Part shown: in pieces, positions 17,170 through 26,301 of the stretch
Layout: every line of letters begins with the position of its first letter
Position numbering within the stretch: the first letter of the stretch is position 1
Assembly (NCBI RefSeq): GCF_000280925.3
Contig: NZ_CP012109.1
Location: forward strand, 1,674,001 to 1,738,000
Reading direction: 5' to 3'
From: Myxococcus hansupus
Lineage (GTDB): Bacteria; Myxococcota; Myxococcia; Myxococcales; Myxococcaceae
DNA length: 64,000 nucleotides
Program-made: the position numbers and the translations under genes
Notes under the pieces: model-generated
Databases searched by the model: none
What the model saw: the letters and a program-made list of their open reading frames with translations, nothing else
Told to the model about the DNA's origin: nothing

Positions 17170-20100
17170 TCAAGGTGTTGGTGCGCCCGCGAGCGGAGCC
17201 GCGGGAGGGCGGAAGGTGTCGCAGAGGGCCTGGACCTGCGTGGCATCGCTCCGTCCGCGCACGAGAGAGCAGGCCGTCTGGAGCAGGTCGTTCGGCTTCA
17301 GCGAGAAGAGATAGGCCCCATCCGTATCGATGGTGAGGATGCGCTCACCTTCGGCGTCGGATTGAAGCTCCGGGTCATCCCAGGTGATTCGGCGGGCTCG
17401 GTGGAGGGCTCCGACGCTCTGTCCGTCCTTCGTTCTCCAGAACTGGCTTCTGCCCGAGGCGTCGGTGACACCAAACCGGTGGTCCGCGTGGTGGATCTTG
17501 ACGCTCAAGTGCGAGCGCCAGTCGATGCTCCGGACGAGCGCGCCCGTGCGCGGGTCGAGAAGGTGAACGGCCGCATCGGTTACCGCGATGAGCCGTGAGC
17601 CGTCGGGAGAGAAGGACAAGGCTTTGACCTTTCCATCGATGGGCGCGAGTCGCAGCGGCGTCCCATCGGTGGCGTCGAAGAGGAAGGGCTTGCCCATCCA
17701 GTCGAGGTCAGGGTCATTCGTTATCACGAAGTACTTTGAGTCGTGCGAGAAGGCCATGACGGCGGCCCCGAAGCTCTCTGGCAACTCGGCGAGACGCTTT
17801 CCCGTGGTGCCGTCCCACAGCGCGGAAACGTTGCGGTCAGCAGACAGCGTCACGAAACGCAGCCCATTGGGGGAGAACGCGGCCCTGATGGCACCGATTC
17901 TTCCCGTGGCCAGTGGCGCCTCCTGGACGAGCCGGCAGTCGATGGTGGAGCCGAGATAGACGGAGCCCGCTTCGAAGACGGCGAAGTGCGTGCCAATGGG
18001 GGCGAACTCGACAGTCGAGCCCGCTGTAAACGCCCTGGTCGTCTGGCAGGGGCGTTCGTGCGCACCGCCTGTCTTCTGAAGGTATGCAGTGCCGGGCACG
18101 AGGCGGTCCACGCTCGTGCCTGGAGCCGAGTCCGTGCTGGTGACAAGCCGCCAGTGCCAGTTCCTGGGGAACGCAAACTGGCTGAGCCCTGCTTCGACAG
18201 GCGGTGGCTGCGCGAGCGGGCCACGCTCCCATTGGGACATGTCCCAGAACTGGATCTGTCTATCGCAGCGAACCGCGAGGAATGCCCCATCCCGAGAGAA
18301 CTCAGCGAGACGGCTGTAGCGCGCGCCGGTCACGGCGCAATCGCCCAACGCCGTGTCCCGTCCGGTCTCCAGGTCGACCAGGGAGATGCGCCCTGCTTGA
18401 TGCGAGCGGACCACCAGCCAGCGCAGATCGGGCGAGGCCGCGATACCGCCCGGAATGTGATGGGTCCAGGTGGTGAAGTCGCGCGTTTCCCTCGTGAGGC
18501 CGGGGCTGTCGTACAGCAGCAGGGTGCGTCCGTCGGGCGAGAGGAGGCCCTTGGCCTGCTGCTCCGCGAGGGGCGTGGTGCGCATCATCCAGCGTGCGGT
18601 GCTCTGGGGAACTCGGATGAAGGGATTGGCTGTCACGGGCTCGGCCGTGATGGCGAAGTGCCTGCGGCCGTCATGGGTGAAGCGCCCGACACGTTGAATG
18701 GGCTGCCATGCGGTCTGCTTCGGTGAGGACGCTGTGCCTCCGGGGGCGATGCCCGGGCCTCTGTCGCAGAAGCGCGTGGTCAATGCCGACGTGAAGGTCT
18801 CATTGAAGGCGGAGAGGCTGCACTCGTCCTCGAAGGACGGCATGAGCGCGTGCCCCGCGAGTCCTGAGAGTGTGCGACGCACCCGGCCCGTGTGCACGTC
18901 CACCAAGAGGACGCTTCCTTCGCCACGGCTGTCTCCCAGTGCCGCGAGCTGTCCCGATGGAGAGAACGCAAGCGAGGGACCGGCATCATGGGTGTTGAAA
19001 CACTGAATGGGCGATACGCCCGAACCCAGCTTGAAGAGGCACGTCCGCTGCTCTCCACCGACCAGTGCGTAACCTGCATCCGCCGACACCACTGCCTGGG
19101 TGCAGGGTTCTGAGTGCGTCAGTGTCCGCAGGAGCTGTCCTGTACGTGCATCCCAGAGCCGGGCCGTTCCATCCAGGCTGGCGGAGAGCACCTGGTCGCC
19201 GCGTCCCGAGAAGGAAACCGCGGTGACGCGGGCGGTGTGGGCATCGATTGTGGAAGGGAGCGGGCTGTTCGGATTCCACCGCGTCAGTGCGCCATGGAAG
19301 CCTCCAAGCCAAAGCACGCCATCGTCTGGAGCGAAGCCGAACGCGTGAGTGTCCTCGCCCAGGATGTCCGCGTGGAGTTTTTCCGTGCAGGTCTTGCTCG
19401 CGGAGTCGGGGCACAGTTCGAACGACTCGAACTCGTGCAGCATGCTCCCGGTTCGTACGTCCCAGAGCCTGCTGACGAATCGCACGGTGGGCGAGAGCAG
19501 GATGCCCCGGGTGACGAGATGTCGTGAGTCCGGGGAGAACAGCGCGAGGGTGCGGGCTTCCCGCTCCGTCGTCAGGGGCACGGCGTGGAGAAAGGCCGCC
19601 GTTGCTTCGGTGAGGGCTTCCGTCACCTCGTCCCTCGCGGCGTCGTGGCCCGCCAGAGGACTTCCCGCAAGCTGGATGGCTCGGACCAGCGCTTCTGCTT
19701 CTCGGCCCGGGGCCCGCGTCAATCCGATGACAGCCGAGGCCTCCGTGGTGCGGAGATTCCAGAAGAGCTGATTCGCGGTCCGGGCTGCTTCGTCCCTGGC
19801 GCGCTGGGCCTGCGCCTCGGACTCCGCCCTCAAGACATACAGCCAGCCCACGGCCACCAGCGCGGTGACGGAGGCGCCCAGCGCGAGCCACAGGTTCCTC
19901 CGCGCCCGGCCGTGCCGCGCTCGCTCCGCCTCATGGCTGCGCAGGACATACCGTTGCGCCAGTTCACTCGCTTGCCGAGGATGGGCCGACAGCATCTGCT
20001 GGGCACGAACCAGCGCCGCGCCTCGCAGCAGCCGGTCCTCCGCCTCCTGTCGCTGCTGGGCGCGCTCGGAATCACGCCACCGCTCCGCGTCCGTCTGCAC

Positions 20101-21870
20101 TGCCTCGTGCCAGCGACGGAAAGCGCGGTCCTCGGTGCGCAGCTTCACGAAGCGCTGCCAGTGCGTGAGCAGGGCGTCGTGAATCAGCTCCACCGTCTCG
20201 CGCTGCTGATGTCCGTCCTGGGCCGTCACCAACAGCCGGCCGTTGACGAGGGCCTGCAGCACCGCGTCCACCTCGGCCGGGTCGCCCAGGCGCTCACGCA
20301 GCAACTCCAGCGGGACCCGGCGCCCCTTGTCCTCCAGTCCGTTCTCCGCCTCGCCCAACTGCACCAACTCCAGCAGCAGCCGGTCCGCGAGCCGCCGCTC
20401 CGACGCCTTCAGCGGCTCATAGACACCATCCGCCCAGCGGGCCAGGGAACCGAGCAATCCCGCACTGGCGTTGAACGCCTCCAGCTTGATGGCGCCGTCT
20501 CGCGCCGTCTGCCACAACTGCGTCAGCGCGACCTCCAGCAACGGGAGCGCCGTGACGCGCGCCCCCGCGCCCGCTTCGACGCGGAACTCCTCCTGCGCGG
20601 CGAGCGCGATGGAGTCCACCACTTCAGGCGGGTCGAAGCGCAGCCCGACTTCACGTGCGGGGCCCGCGATGATGTCCCGCAGCTCGGAGGGCGTCAGCAC
20701 CGAGGGCACCTGGACGCGCTGCTCGCCCAGCAGCGAGCGGAGCTTCGGCGCCCGCTGCGACAGCACCGCGTCGAAGCCCTCGCGCAGCGCGACGACGCAC
20801 GTCACGGGCAGCGCCTCGTCCGCGAGCGCGGAGAGCTGCTGAAGGAACCGCTGCTGCTCCTCCGCCTCGGCGCCGCTACCACGAAGGAGCACGTCCTCCA
20901 ACTGGTCGATGACCAGCACCAGCCGGTCCCCTGGCTCGGGATGCTCGACGCGCCACGCCCGGACGCGCTCGACCACCCCCGCGCCCGCCGGAAGTCCCGC
21001 GGCGTCCATCGCGGAGAACGGTGCCAGCCCCGGCCGGAAGGCCCGGACGTCCCAATGCTGGCTGCCCGGAATGGACGTTCCGTTCCGCAGCGCGGGAATC
21101 AACCCCGCGTGGAGCAGGGACGACTTGCCGCTGCCGGAAGGCCCGGAGACCTCCACGAACCGGGGCAGCCGCGAGAGGCGTGGCAAGAGCTGCTCATCCA
21201 GCACCCGGCCGCGCCCCTTCCAGAAGCGCGCGTCCGATTCCCGGAACGACGCCAGGTCGCGATAGGGGCAGTCCTCGGAGGCGCGCAGCTCCGGGCACCG
21301 CGCCAGGAGTTGCTCCGTGGGCGTCGCATAGGCCTCCCGCGCGTCCTCGGACACCGTCTTGAAGCGCACCACCCCCACCACGCGCCGCGTCTGCTCGTCG
21401 AAGAGGGGCCCGCCGCTGAAGCCCTCCCGGATGTCCGAGCCGTGCAGCAGCAGCTTGCGGAAGTCGCCGTCACCCGTCGCGTAGCCCAGCGTGCCGCGCG
21501 CCCACGTGCCCGTGTCGTCGAAGCCCCTCGGAAATCCGAAGGTGGCGAAGCGATGGTCCGCGCTCCGCTCGGAGCTGCCCAGCGGGAGCGGCGTGCACGG
21601 CCCTCGCAGCGGGCGCGTCAGCTCCAGCAGCGCGAGGTCCGCCACCTCCGTGGGACTGGACGCCTCCACGCGCAGCCGCGCCGTGGCCTTCTCGTGGCTC
21701 TGGAGCACCTCCAGGCAGATGGCGTCCCGCTCCGTGTCGCCGAGCGTGTCGAGCACATGCCAGCACGTCACCACCAGGTGCTCGGTGACGAAGAAGCCCG
21801 TCCCGAGGACGCGCTGCCGGTCCCGGCTCAACACGCGTACGACGCCTTCTCGGAGATCGCTGCCTTTCAT
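17170..21870 (-). CDS. Trypsin-like protease/STAND ATPase/WD40 protein
   Basis: This 1566-residue protein has three modules. Residues 1-190 are a trypsin-like protease: H38 in VTCWHVLD, D78 in VADLALLEL, S152 in EGFSGGPLFD. Residues about 215-600 are a STAND-type NTPase with Walker A GPSGSGKSS (243-251), Walker B LVLVIDQLEDVLL (D322) and the ELIHDALLTHW motif typical of nSTAND1. A basic helix and a hydrophobic segment (659-680) follow, then WD40 propeller repeats to the end, one clear example being GDQVLSASLDGTARLWDART. STAND proteins switch on when their repeats sense a trigger; here activation would unleash a protease. The downstream protease gene is likely co-transcribed. A conflict or cell-death role is an inference. 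Confidence 0.9.
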   Translation of the reverse strand: MKGSDLREGVVRVLSRDRQRVLGTGFFVTEHLVVTCWHVLDTLGDTERDAICLEVLQSHEKATARLRVEASSPTEVADLALLELTRPLRGPCTPLPLGSSERSADHRFATFGFPRGFDDTGTWARGTLGYATGDGDFRKLLLHGSDIREGFSGGPLFDEQTRRVVGVVRFKTVSEDAREAYATPTEQLLARCPELRASEDCPYRDLASFRESDARFWKGRGRVLDEQLLPRLSRLPRFVEVSGPSGSGKSSLLHAGLIPALRNGTSIPGSQHWDVRAFRPGLAPFSAMDAAGLPAGAGVVERVRAWRVEHPEPGDRLVLVIDQLEDVLLRGSGAEAEEQQRFLQQLSALADEALPVTCVVALREGFDAVLSQRAPKLRSLLGEQRVQVPSVLTPSELRDIIAGPAREVGLRFDPPEVVDSIALAAQEEFRVEAGAGARVTALPLLEVALTQLWQTARDGAIKLEAFNASAGLLGSLARWADGVYEPLKASERRLADRLLLELVQLGEAENGLEDKGRRVPLELLRERLGDPAEVDAVLQALVNGRLLVTAQDGHQQRETVELIHDALLTHWQRFVKLRTEDRAFRRWHEAVQTDAERWRDSERAQQRQEAEDRLLRGAALVRAQQMLSAHPRQASELAQRYVLRSHEAERARHGRARRNLWLALGASVTALVAVGWLYVLRAESEAQAQRARDEAARTANQLFWNLRTTEASAVIGLTRAPGREAEALVRAIQLAGSPLAGHDAARDEVTEALTEATAAFLHAVPLTTEREARTLALFSPDSRHLVTRGILLSPTVRFVSRLWDVRTGSMLHEFESFELCPDSASKTCTEKLHADILGEDTHAFGFAPDDGVLWLGGFHGALTRWNPNSPLPSTIDAHTARVTAVSFSGRGDQVLSASLDGTARLWDARTGQLLRTLTHSEPCTQAVVSADAGYALVGGEQRTCLFKLGSGVSPIQCFNTHDAGPSLAFSPSGQLAALGDSRGEGSVLLVDVHTGRVRRTLSGLAGHALMPSFEDECSLSAFNETFTSALTTRFCDRGPGIAPGGTASSPKQTAWQPIQRVGRFTHDGRRHFAITAEPVTANPFIRVPQSTARWMMRTTPLAEQQAKGLLSPDGRTLLLYDSPGLTRETRDFTTWTHHIPGGIAASPDLRWLVVRSHQAGRISLVDLETGRDTALGDCAVTGARYSRLAEFSRDGAFLAVRCDRQIQFWDMSQWERGPLAQPPPVEAGLSQFAFPRNWHWRLVTSTDSAPGTSVDRLVPGTAYLQKTGGAHERPCQTTRAFTAGSTVEFAPIGTHFAVFEAGSVYLGSTIDCRLVQEAPLATGRIGAIRAAFSPNGLRFVTLSADRNVSALWDGTTGKRLAELPESFGAAVMAFSHDSKYFVITNDPDLDWMGKPFLFDATDGTPLRLAPIDGKVKALSFSPDGSRLIAVTDAAVHLLDPRTGALVRSIDWRSHLSVKIHHADHRFGVTDASGRSQFWRTKDGQSVGALHRARRITWDDPELQSDAEGERILTIDTDGAYLFSLKPNDLLQTACSLVRGRSDATQVQALCDTFRPPAAPLAGAPTP

Positions 21871-21920
21871 GGTGCGCGCGGAAAGCTAGCACGCGCGCAA
21901 AGTGTTGGTGCCAGGCGCAC

Positions 21921-22808
21921 TCAGGAGATGGATTCCGCCTCCGTGAGCGTCTTCACGACCCGGCGGGCCGCCCGTCCCAGCGTCACGCCCGAGCGGTGGT
22001 GGAGCTGGGGGTGGAACGCGTGGGTGGCGCCGCCGGCCAGCTTCAGGGCCTTCAGCTCGCCCCGGCGCAGCTCGCGGGCGACCAGGTACTCAGGCAGCCA
22101 GCCGAAGCCCAGGCCTTCCAGGATCGCGGCCTTCTTGGCGGCGAAGTCATTGAGGTGCACGGTGGATCGCGTCTCCAGGACGCCGGTGCTGAGCTGGAGC
22201 CGGGGGTCCGAGCCGCGCACCGTGAGCACCAGGTGCTCGGCGAGGTCCTCGTCCTTCAAGGGCCCGCGCCGTTTCGCCAGCGGGTGTCCGCGTTGGGCCA
22301 CCAGGATGGCCTTGAGCTCCGGCAGCCGGTAGCTGCGCAGGCCCGGCACGGTGGGCGGCAGCAGGGACACCATGAGGTCCGCCTCGTCTCGCACGAAGGC
22401 TGCCTCCACGCCGGAGAGGAACTCCGCGGAGACGTGGAAGCGGGTGCTGGCACCCTCGGCGCGGAGCGCCTTCACCACGCGCAAGAGGGGCTCTGCGGGG
22501 AAGATGCCGTCGAAGACGATGCGCAGCGCGGGCTCCCAGCCGGCGCGAATCTCCGCGCACGCGGCCTCCAGCTCGCGCTCGGCGGTGAGCAGCTTGCGGC
22601 AGTGCTCCAGGATGCGCTCTCCGGCGGGCGTCAGCCGGGTGCGGTAGCCTCGCCGGTCCAACAGCGTCAGCTCCGTCTGGGCCTCGAGCGTCCGCAGCGC
22701 ATACAGCACCGCGGTGTGGCCCTTGCGCAGCGCCTCGGCCGCGGCGGTGAAGGTGCCGTGGCGGGCGAGGGCATCCAGGGCGCGGGCCTGCTCCAGGGTG
22801 ACGTTCAT
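21921..22808 (-). CDS. LysR-family transcription regulator
   Basis: The 295 residues have the usual LysR length and layout. The N-terminal winged helix-turn-helix reads LEQARALDALARHGTFTAAAEALRKGHTAV with a following LLDRRGYRTRLTPAGERIL segment. The effector-binding domain starts near residue 90 and contains LRIVFDGIFPAEPLL. It is divergent from the beta-barrel gene at 22956, with a 147-bp spacer that is a likely control region; regulation of that gene or of itself is inferred. The effector is unknown. Confidence 0.92.
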   Translation of the reverse strand: MNVTLEQARALDALARHGTFTAAAEALRKGHTAVLYALRTLEAQTELTLLDRRGYRTRLTPAGERILEHCRKLLTAERELEAACAEIRAGWEPALRIVFDGIFPAEPLLRVVKALRAEGASTRFHVSAEFLSGVEAAFVRDEADLMVSLLPPTVPGLRSYRLPELKAILVAQRGHPLAKRRGPLKDEDLAEHLVLTVRGSDPRLQLSTGVLETRSTVHLNDFAAKKAAILEGLGFGWLPEYLVARELRRGELKALKLAGGATHAFHPQLHHRSGVTLGRAARRVVKTLTEAESIS

Positions 22809-22955
22809 GCCCTACATTGTGCAATCTCCTGACAACGCAGGGCAGCCCTTCGTGCAGCGCGCATGACGCAATGCGCCTTACGCCTCCCGCACGGAGCGTC
22901 CTACTGTTCTGCACGGAGTGACGCTCTGGGAGCGTCCTCTTCGACGGAGGGGCAG

Positions 22956-23708
22956 ATGATGCGAAAGCTGTCGTGGTCCCTTGCAGTGGTGTCGTTGCTG
23001 GCTTCCACCGGCGTCAGCGCGGAAGAGACGCAAGCCCTGGAGTCCTCCACGCGAGAAGAGCGCAGTGGCCTGGAGCTCACCGTGGGCGTCGGCTTCCAAC
23101 TGGGCGCGGGCTACGTGTATCGGGAGGGCGCCGGTTTGGATGGCAGCGTCCGAGACCTGAAGCTCAGTGACGCGGCCAACGGCGGTATCGCTTTCTTGCT
23201 GGAGGCGGGCTACCGCATCAACTCGCGTTGGTATGTCGGCGCGTTTGGCCAGTACTCGCATGTGTTGGTCAAGACGAACCCATACACTTGCCCAGAAGGC
23301 TACGACTGCTCGACGTCGCAGCTCCGCTTCGGTCCGCAGGTGCAGTACCACTTCGCGCCGGACGCCTCGTTCGACCCCTTCGTGGGCTTGGGCGTGGGCA
23401 TGGTCCTCTTGAACAACCGTGTCTCCGGCCCGCTCACGGTGCCCGCGCCGGGCACGGTGGAAATCGACAGCCAGACGCGAGGCCCCGAGTTCGTGAACCT
23501 GACGCTGGGCGGCAAGTGGCGCCTGTCGGACTCGCTGTCCTTCGGCCCCTACGTGACGGGCACCTATGCCCGGTACACCACGCGCAGCGGCACCACGACG
23601 GTGAACATCCCCGCCATCAATCTCACGCGCGAGGAGCCGCTGGACCAGGTCGGTGATGGCCCGTATGGCCTGGTCATGATCGGGGTTCGCGGGACCTGGA
23701 ACCTTTAA
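22956..23708 (+). CDS. Outer-membrane beta-barrel protein
   Basis: The ATG at 22956 follows the ribosome site GGAGGGG. A signal peptide (MMRKLSWSLAVVSLLASTGVSAE split at about residue 22) precedes alternating amphipathic strands, such as LELTVGVGFQLGAGYVYREG and SRWYVGAFGQYSHVLV, and the protein ends in an aromatic/hydrophobic strand GVRGTWNL with no charged tail. Two Cys (CPEGYDC) may form a disulfide in one loop. The 250-residue length fits an eight-strand OmpA/OmpW-type barrel. It is divergent from the LysR gene. Confidence 0.85.
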   Translation: MMRKLSWSLAVVSLLASTGVSAEETQALESSTREERSGLELTVGVGFQLGAGYVYREGAGLDGSVRDLKLSDAANGGIAFLLEAGYRINSRWYVGAFGQYSHVLVKTNPYTCPEGYDCSTSQLRFGPQVQYHFAPDASFDPFVGLGVGMVLLNNRVSGPLTVPAPGTVEIDSQTRGPEFVNLTLGGKWRLSDSLSFGPYVTGTYARYTTRSGTTTVNIPAINLTREEPLDQVGDGPYGLVMIGVRGTWNL

Positions 23709-23869
23709 TCCAGACTAGCCGGGTCTGTGTTTCACGCGCAGTGGCAGGTGATGCGATACCAACACGTCGCGTCACGTCTGTGCCTACCTGGGACGTTGTC
23801 GTTCGGGATGTTCATTGCCCGCTGGCTGCGTAGAGTGCGGGCAGAATCTTCCATCCCGAGGAGTCGCCC

Positions 23870-25237
23870 ATGGTCCGGAGTTGGCAGCGGTGGAGCGCGT
23901 GCGGAGTCATGGGGGGACTGGCGTTGTTGAGTCTTCCCGTGGCCTCGCTCGCGAAGGCCCCTCCCATCCTGAGACAGTCCACCTGGGTGGAGCAGATGGG
24001 CTCGCCGCAGGACGAGCTGGCGCTGGCGGTGACCACGTCGGGGAGCGCCGTCTATGTCGCGGGCTACACCACCGGGGCGCTCGACGCGGAGCCGTCGGCG
24101 GGCGGGCAGGACGCCTTCGTCGCCAAGTACGACGTTTCGGGTGAGCTGCTGTGGACGCGCCAACTGGGGACGTCCGCGCATGACCGTGCGCAGGCGGTGT
24201 CCGCGGATGCCCACGGCAACGTCTACGTCGCCGGCTACACCTGGGGCAGCTTCGGCTACTACGTCAACGCGGGCGGCACGGACCTCTTCGTGGCGAAGTA
24301 CGACGCGGACGGCGCGCTCCAGTGGATCCGCCAGTTCGGCACGTCCACGGACGACTTCGCGACGGGCGTGGCGGCCACGCGGCAGGAAGGGCAGGACGCC
24401 GTCTTCGTCGCCGGCTACTCGCTGGGCCGCTTCGACGGCGGCGCGCCGCAAGGCCACTACGACGTGGTGGTGGCGAAGTTCGACACGGGGGGCAACTCCT
24501 ACTGGCTGCGCCAGTTCGGCTCCCCGCGCAGCGACGTGGCGCTGGGCGTGGCGGTGAGCGCGAGCGAGGACGTCTACATCACCGGCTACACCTACGGCAG
24601 CCTGGATGGCGTGACGAACCCGGGCAACACCGTGGACCTCTTCCTGGCGAAGTACAACGTCCAGGGCGAGCCCCGCTGGGTGCGGCAGCTCGGCTCGGGG
24701 AATGACGAGTTCGGCACGGGCGTGGCCGTGGCGGACGACGGAAGTGTCTACGTCTCCGGCTACACGTCGGGCGCGTTGGATGGGAACGTCCGGCTGGGCT
24801 CCTACGACGCGGTGCTGGTGAAGTACGACGTCGAGGGCCGCCGCCACTGGACGCGGCAGATTGGCACCGCGACCACGGACTACGCGCAGTCCGTGGCGGT
24901 GGGCTTGGGCGGCCGCGTCCACGTGGCGGGTTTCACCTCGGGGGCCATGGGCGGCGCCTCGTCGCTGGGGAGCACCGACATGTTCCTGGCGACCTACGAC
25001 CGCGAGGGCACGTGGCTGGAGCTGCGGCAGGTGGGCTCGTCCTCGGCGGACCGCGGGCAGGGCGTGGCCACCTCGGACGACGGCGGCGTGTACCTGGTGG
25101 GCTACACCTGGGGGCAGGTGTCCAGCCGCCCCAGCGCCGGGGGCTATGACTCCGTTCTCTATCGGTTCTTCGACGGAGACACCCTGCCCAGGGAGCCCGG
25201 TCCCTGGATGCCGCGCGGCGACCAGAAAGGGCAGTGA
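23870..25237 (+). CDS. Secreted SBBP-repeat beta-propeller protein
   Basis: After a signal peptide (about residues 1-28, ending ASLAKA) the protein consists of about eight SBBP-type repeats of 50-52 residues. Each carries a version of VYVAGYTxGxxD, then DxFVAKYDxxGxxxWxRQxGT, as in SAVYVAGYTTGALDAEPS and DAFVAKYDVSGELLWTRQLG. Such repeats fold as a beta-propeller on the cell surface or outside; no enzymatic site is known. The start at 23870 has GAGGAG 7 bases upstream. The function is unknown. Confidence 0.88.
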   Translation: MVRSWQRWSACGVMGGLALLSLPVASLAKAPPILRQSTWVEQMGSPQDELALAVTTSGSAVYVAGYTTGALDAEPSAGGQDAFVAKYDVSGELLWTRQLGTSAHDRAQAVSADAHGNVYVAGYTWGSFGYYVNAGGTDLFVAKYDADGALQWIRQFGTSTDDFATGVAATRQEGQDAVFVAGYSLGRFDGGAPQGHYDVVVAKFDTGGNSYWLRQFGSPRSDVALGVAVSASEDVYITGYTYGSLDGVTNPGNTVDLFLAKYNVQGEPRWVRQLGSGNDEFGTGVAVADDGSVYVSGYTSGALDGNVRLGSYDAVLVKYDVEGRRHWTRQIGTATTDYAQSVAVGLGGRVHVAGFTSGAMGGASSLGSTDMFLATYDREGTWLELRQVGSSSADRGQGVATSDDGGVYLVGYTWGQVSSRPSAGGYDSVLYRFFDGDTLPREPGPWMPRGDQKGQ

Positions 25238-25306
25238 GGCGTCGGGCGGGGGACAGCACGTCCGCTCGCCTGCCAGCGCCACGCGCCTCCGCGCTACGGT
25301 GAGGGC

Positions 25307-26017
25307 ATGAGCCAGGAGGACGCGGGGGCGCTGGACGCCCGCTACAAACAAGCGGCGGCGGAATGGGCGGTGGACGGCTTCGTCCAGCCCGGCATGGTGG
25401 TGGGCCTGGGCACTGGCAGCACCGCCGCCTTCGCCGTCCAGCGGCTGGCGGCGCTGCGCGCGCAGGGGCAGCTCCTGGACGTCGTGAGCGTCCCGACGTC
25501 GCGCGCCACCGAGTCGCTGGCGCGCTCGCTGGGCGTGCCCCTGTCGACGCTGGAGGAGCACCCGTCGCTGGACGTCACCATCGACGGCGCGGATGAGGTG
25601 TCGCCGGATTTGTCGCTCATCAAGGGCGGCGGCGGCGCGCTGCTCCGCGAGAAGATTGTCGCGCAGGCCAGTCAGCGCGTCGTCATCGTCGTGGACGCGA
25701 GCAAGCTGTCACCCGCGCTGGGCACGCGCTGGCATGTGCCGGTGGAAGTGCTGCCCTTCGGGTGGCGCTCGCAACAGCGCTACCTGGAGTCGCTCGGCGC
25801 GCGCGTCACCGTGCGGCAGGGCTCCGACGGCGCGCCCTTCCTCACCGACCAGGGAAACCTCGTACTCGACTGCGCCTTCGGGCCCATCGACGCGCCGGTG
25901 CCCCTGGCCCTGCGGCTGGGCGCGCGCGCGGGGCTCGTGGAGCATGGCCTGTTCCTCGGCATCGCCACGGACCTGGTCGTGGCCGGCCCCCATGGCGTCG
26001 AACATCGCGAGCGTTGA
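25307..26017 (+). CDS. rpiA: Ribose-5-phosphate isomerase A
   Basis: RpiA interconverts ribose 5-phosphate and ribulose 5-phosphate in the non-oxidative pentose phosphate pathway. The 236-residue protein shows all family blocks: [14 protein letters not shown] (phosphate loop), VTIDGADEV with the catalytic Asp residues, and [15 protein letters not shown] with the catalytic Lys and Glu. Length is normal for the family. It is cytoplasmic and appears to be a single gene among unrelated neighbours. Confidence 0.96.
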   Translation: MSQEDAGALDARYKQAAAEWAVDGFVQPGMVVGLGTGSTAAFAVQRLAALRAQGQLLDVVSVPTSRATESLARSLGVPLSTLEEHPSLDVTIDGADEVSPDLSLIKGGGGALLREKIVAQASQRVVIVVDASKLSPALGTRWHVPVEVLPFGWRSQQRYLESLGARVTVRQGSDGAPFLTDQGNLVLDCAFGPIDAPVPLALRLGARAGLVEHGLFLGIATDLVVAGPHGVEHRER

Positions 26018-26301
26018 ACCCATCAACGGGTGTGGGCCTGCACCCCGAGTCCACCCGCACCCAGAAGGCAATCAGTGTCAACGTAGGTGGCTGTATGGGT
26101 CGTAATGTCTGTATTCAAAGGATTCTCCGGAGTGGAGTGCCACCCTCAGTGCAATCCCGCAGCGCTTCTGCACTCAGAGCGGGTCTGACACGCTGCGCTC
26201 GATTCGTGACGGACCGTGTTGGTGAAGCGGTTAGAATCGTCGGCAAGCCAGCACTTCAGAGGGGGCCACCTGGGGGTTGCTGGTTCGAGGGTGCCTTGCG
26301 T

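Noticed and set aside
23732..25561. 609-residue minus-strand frame
   Set aside because: Antisense to the SBBP-repeat gene and rpiA; the repeats of the real gene create the apparent periodicity.
26262..26285. Sigma-54 promoter upstream of the DUF1592 gene (TTGCT)
   Set aside because: No GG at the -24 position with correct spacing.
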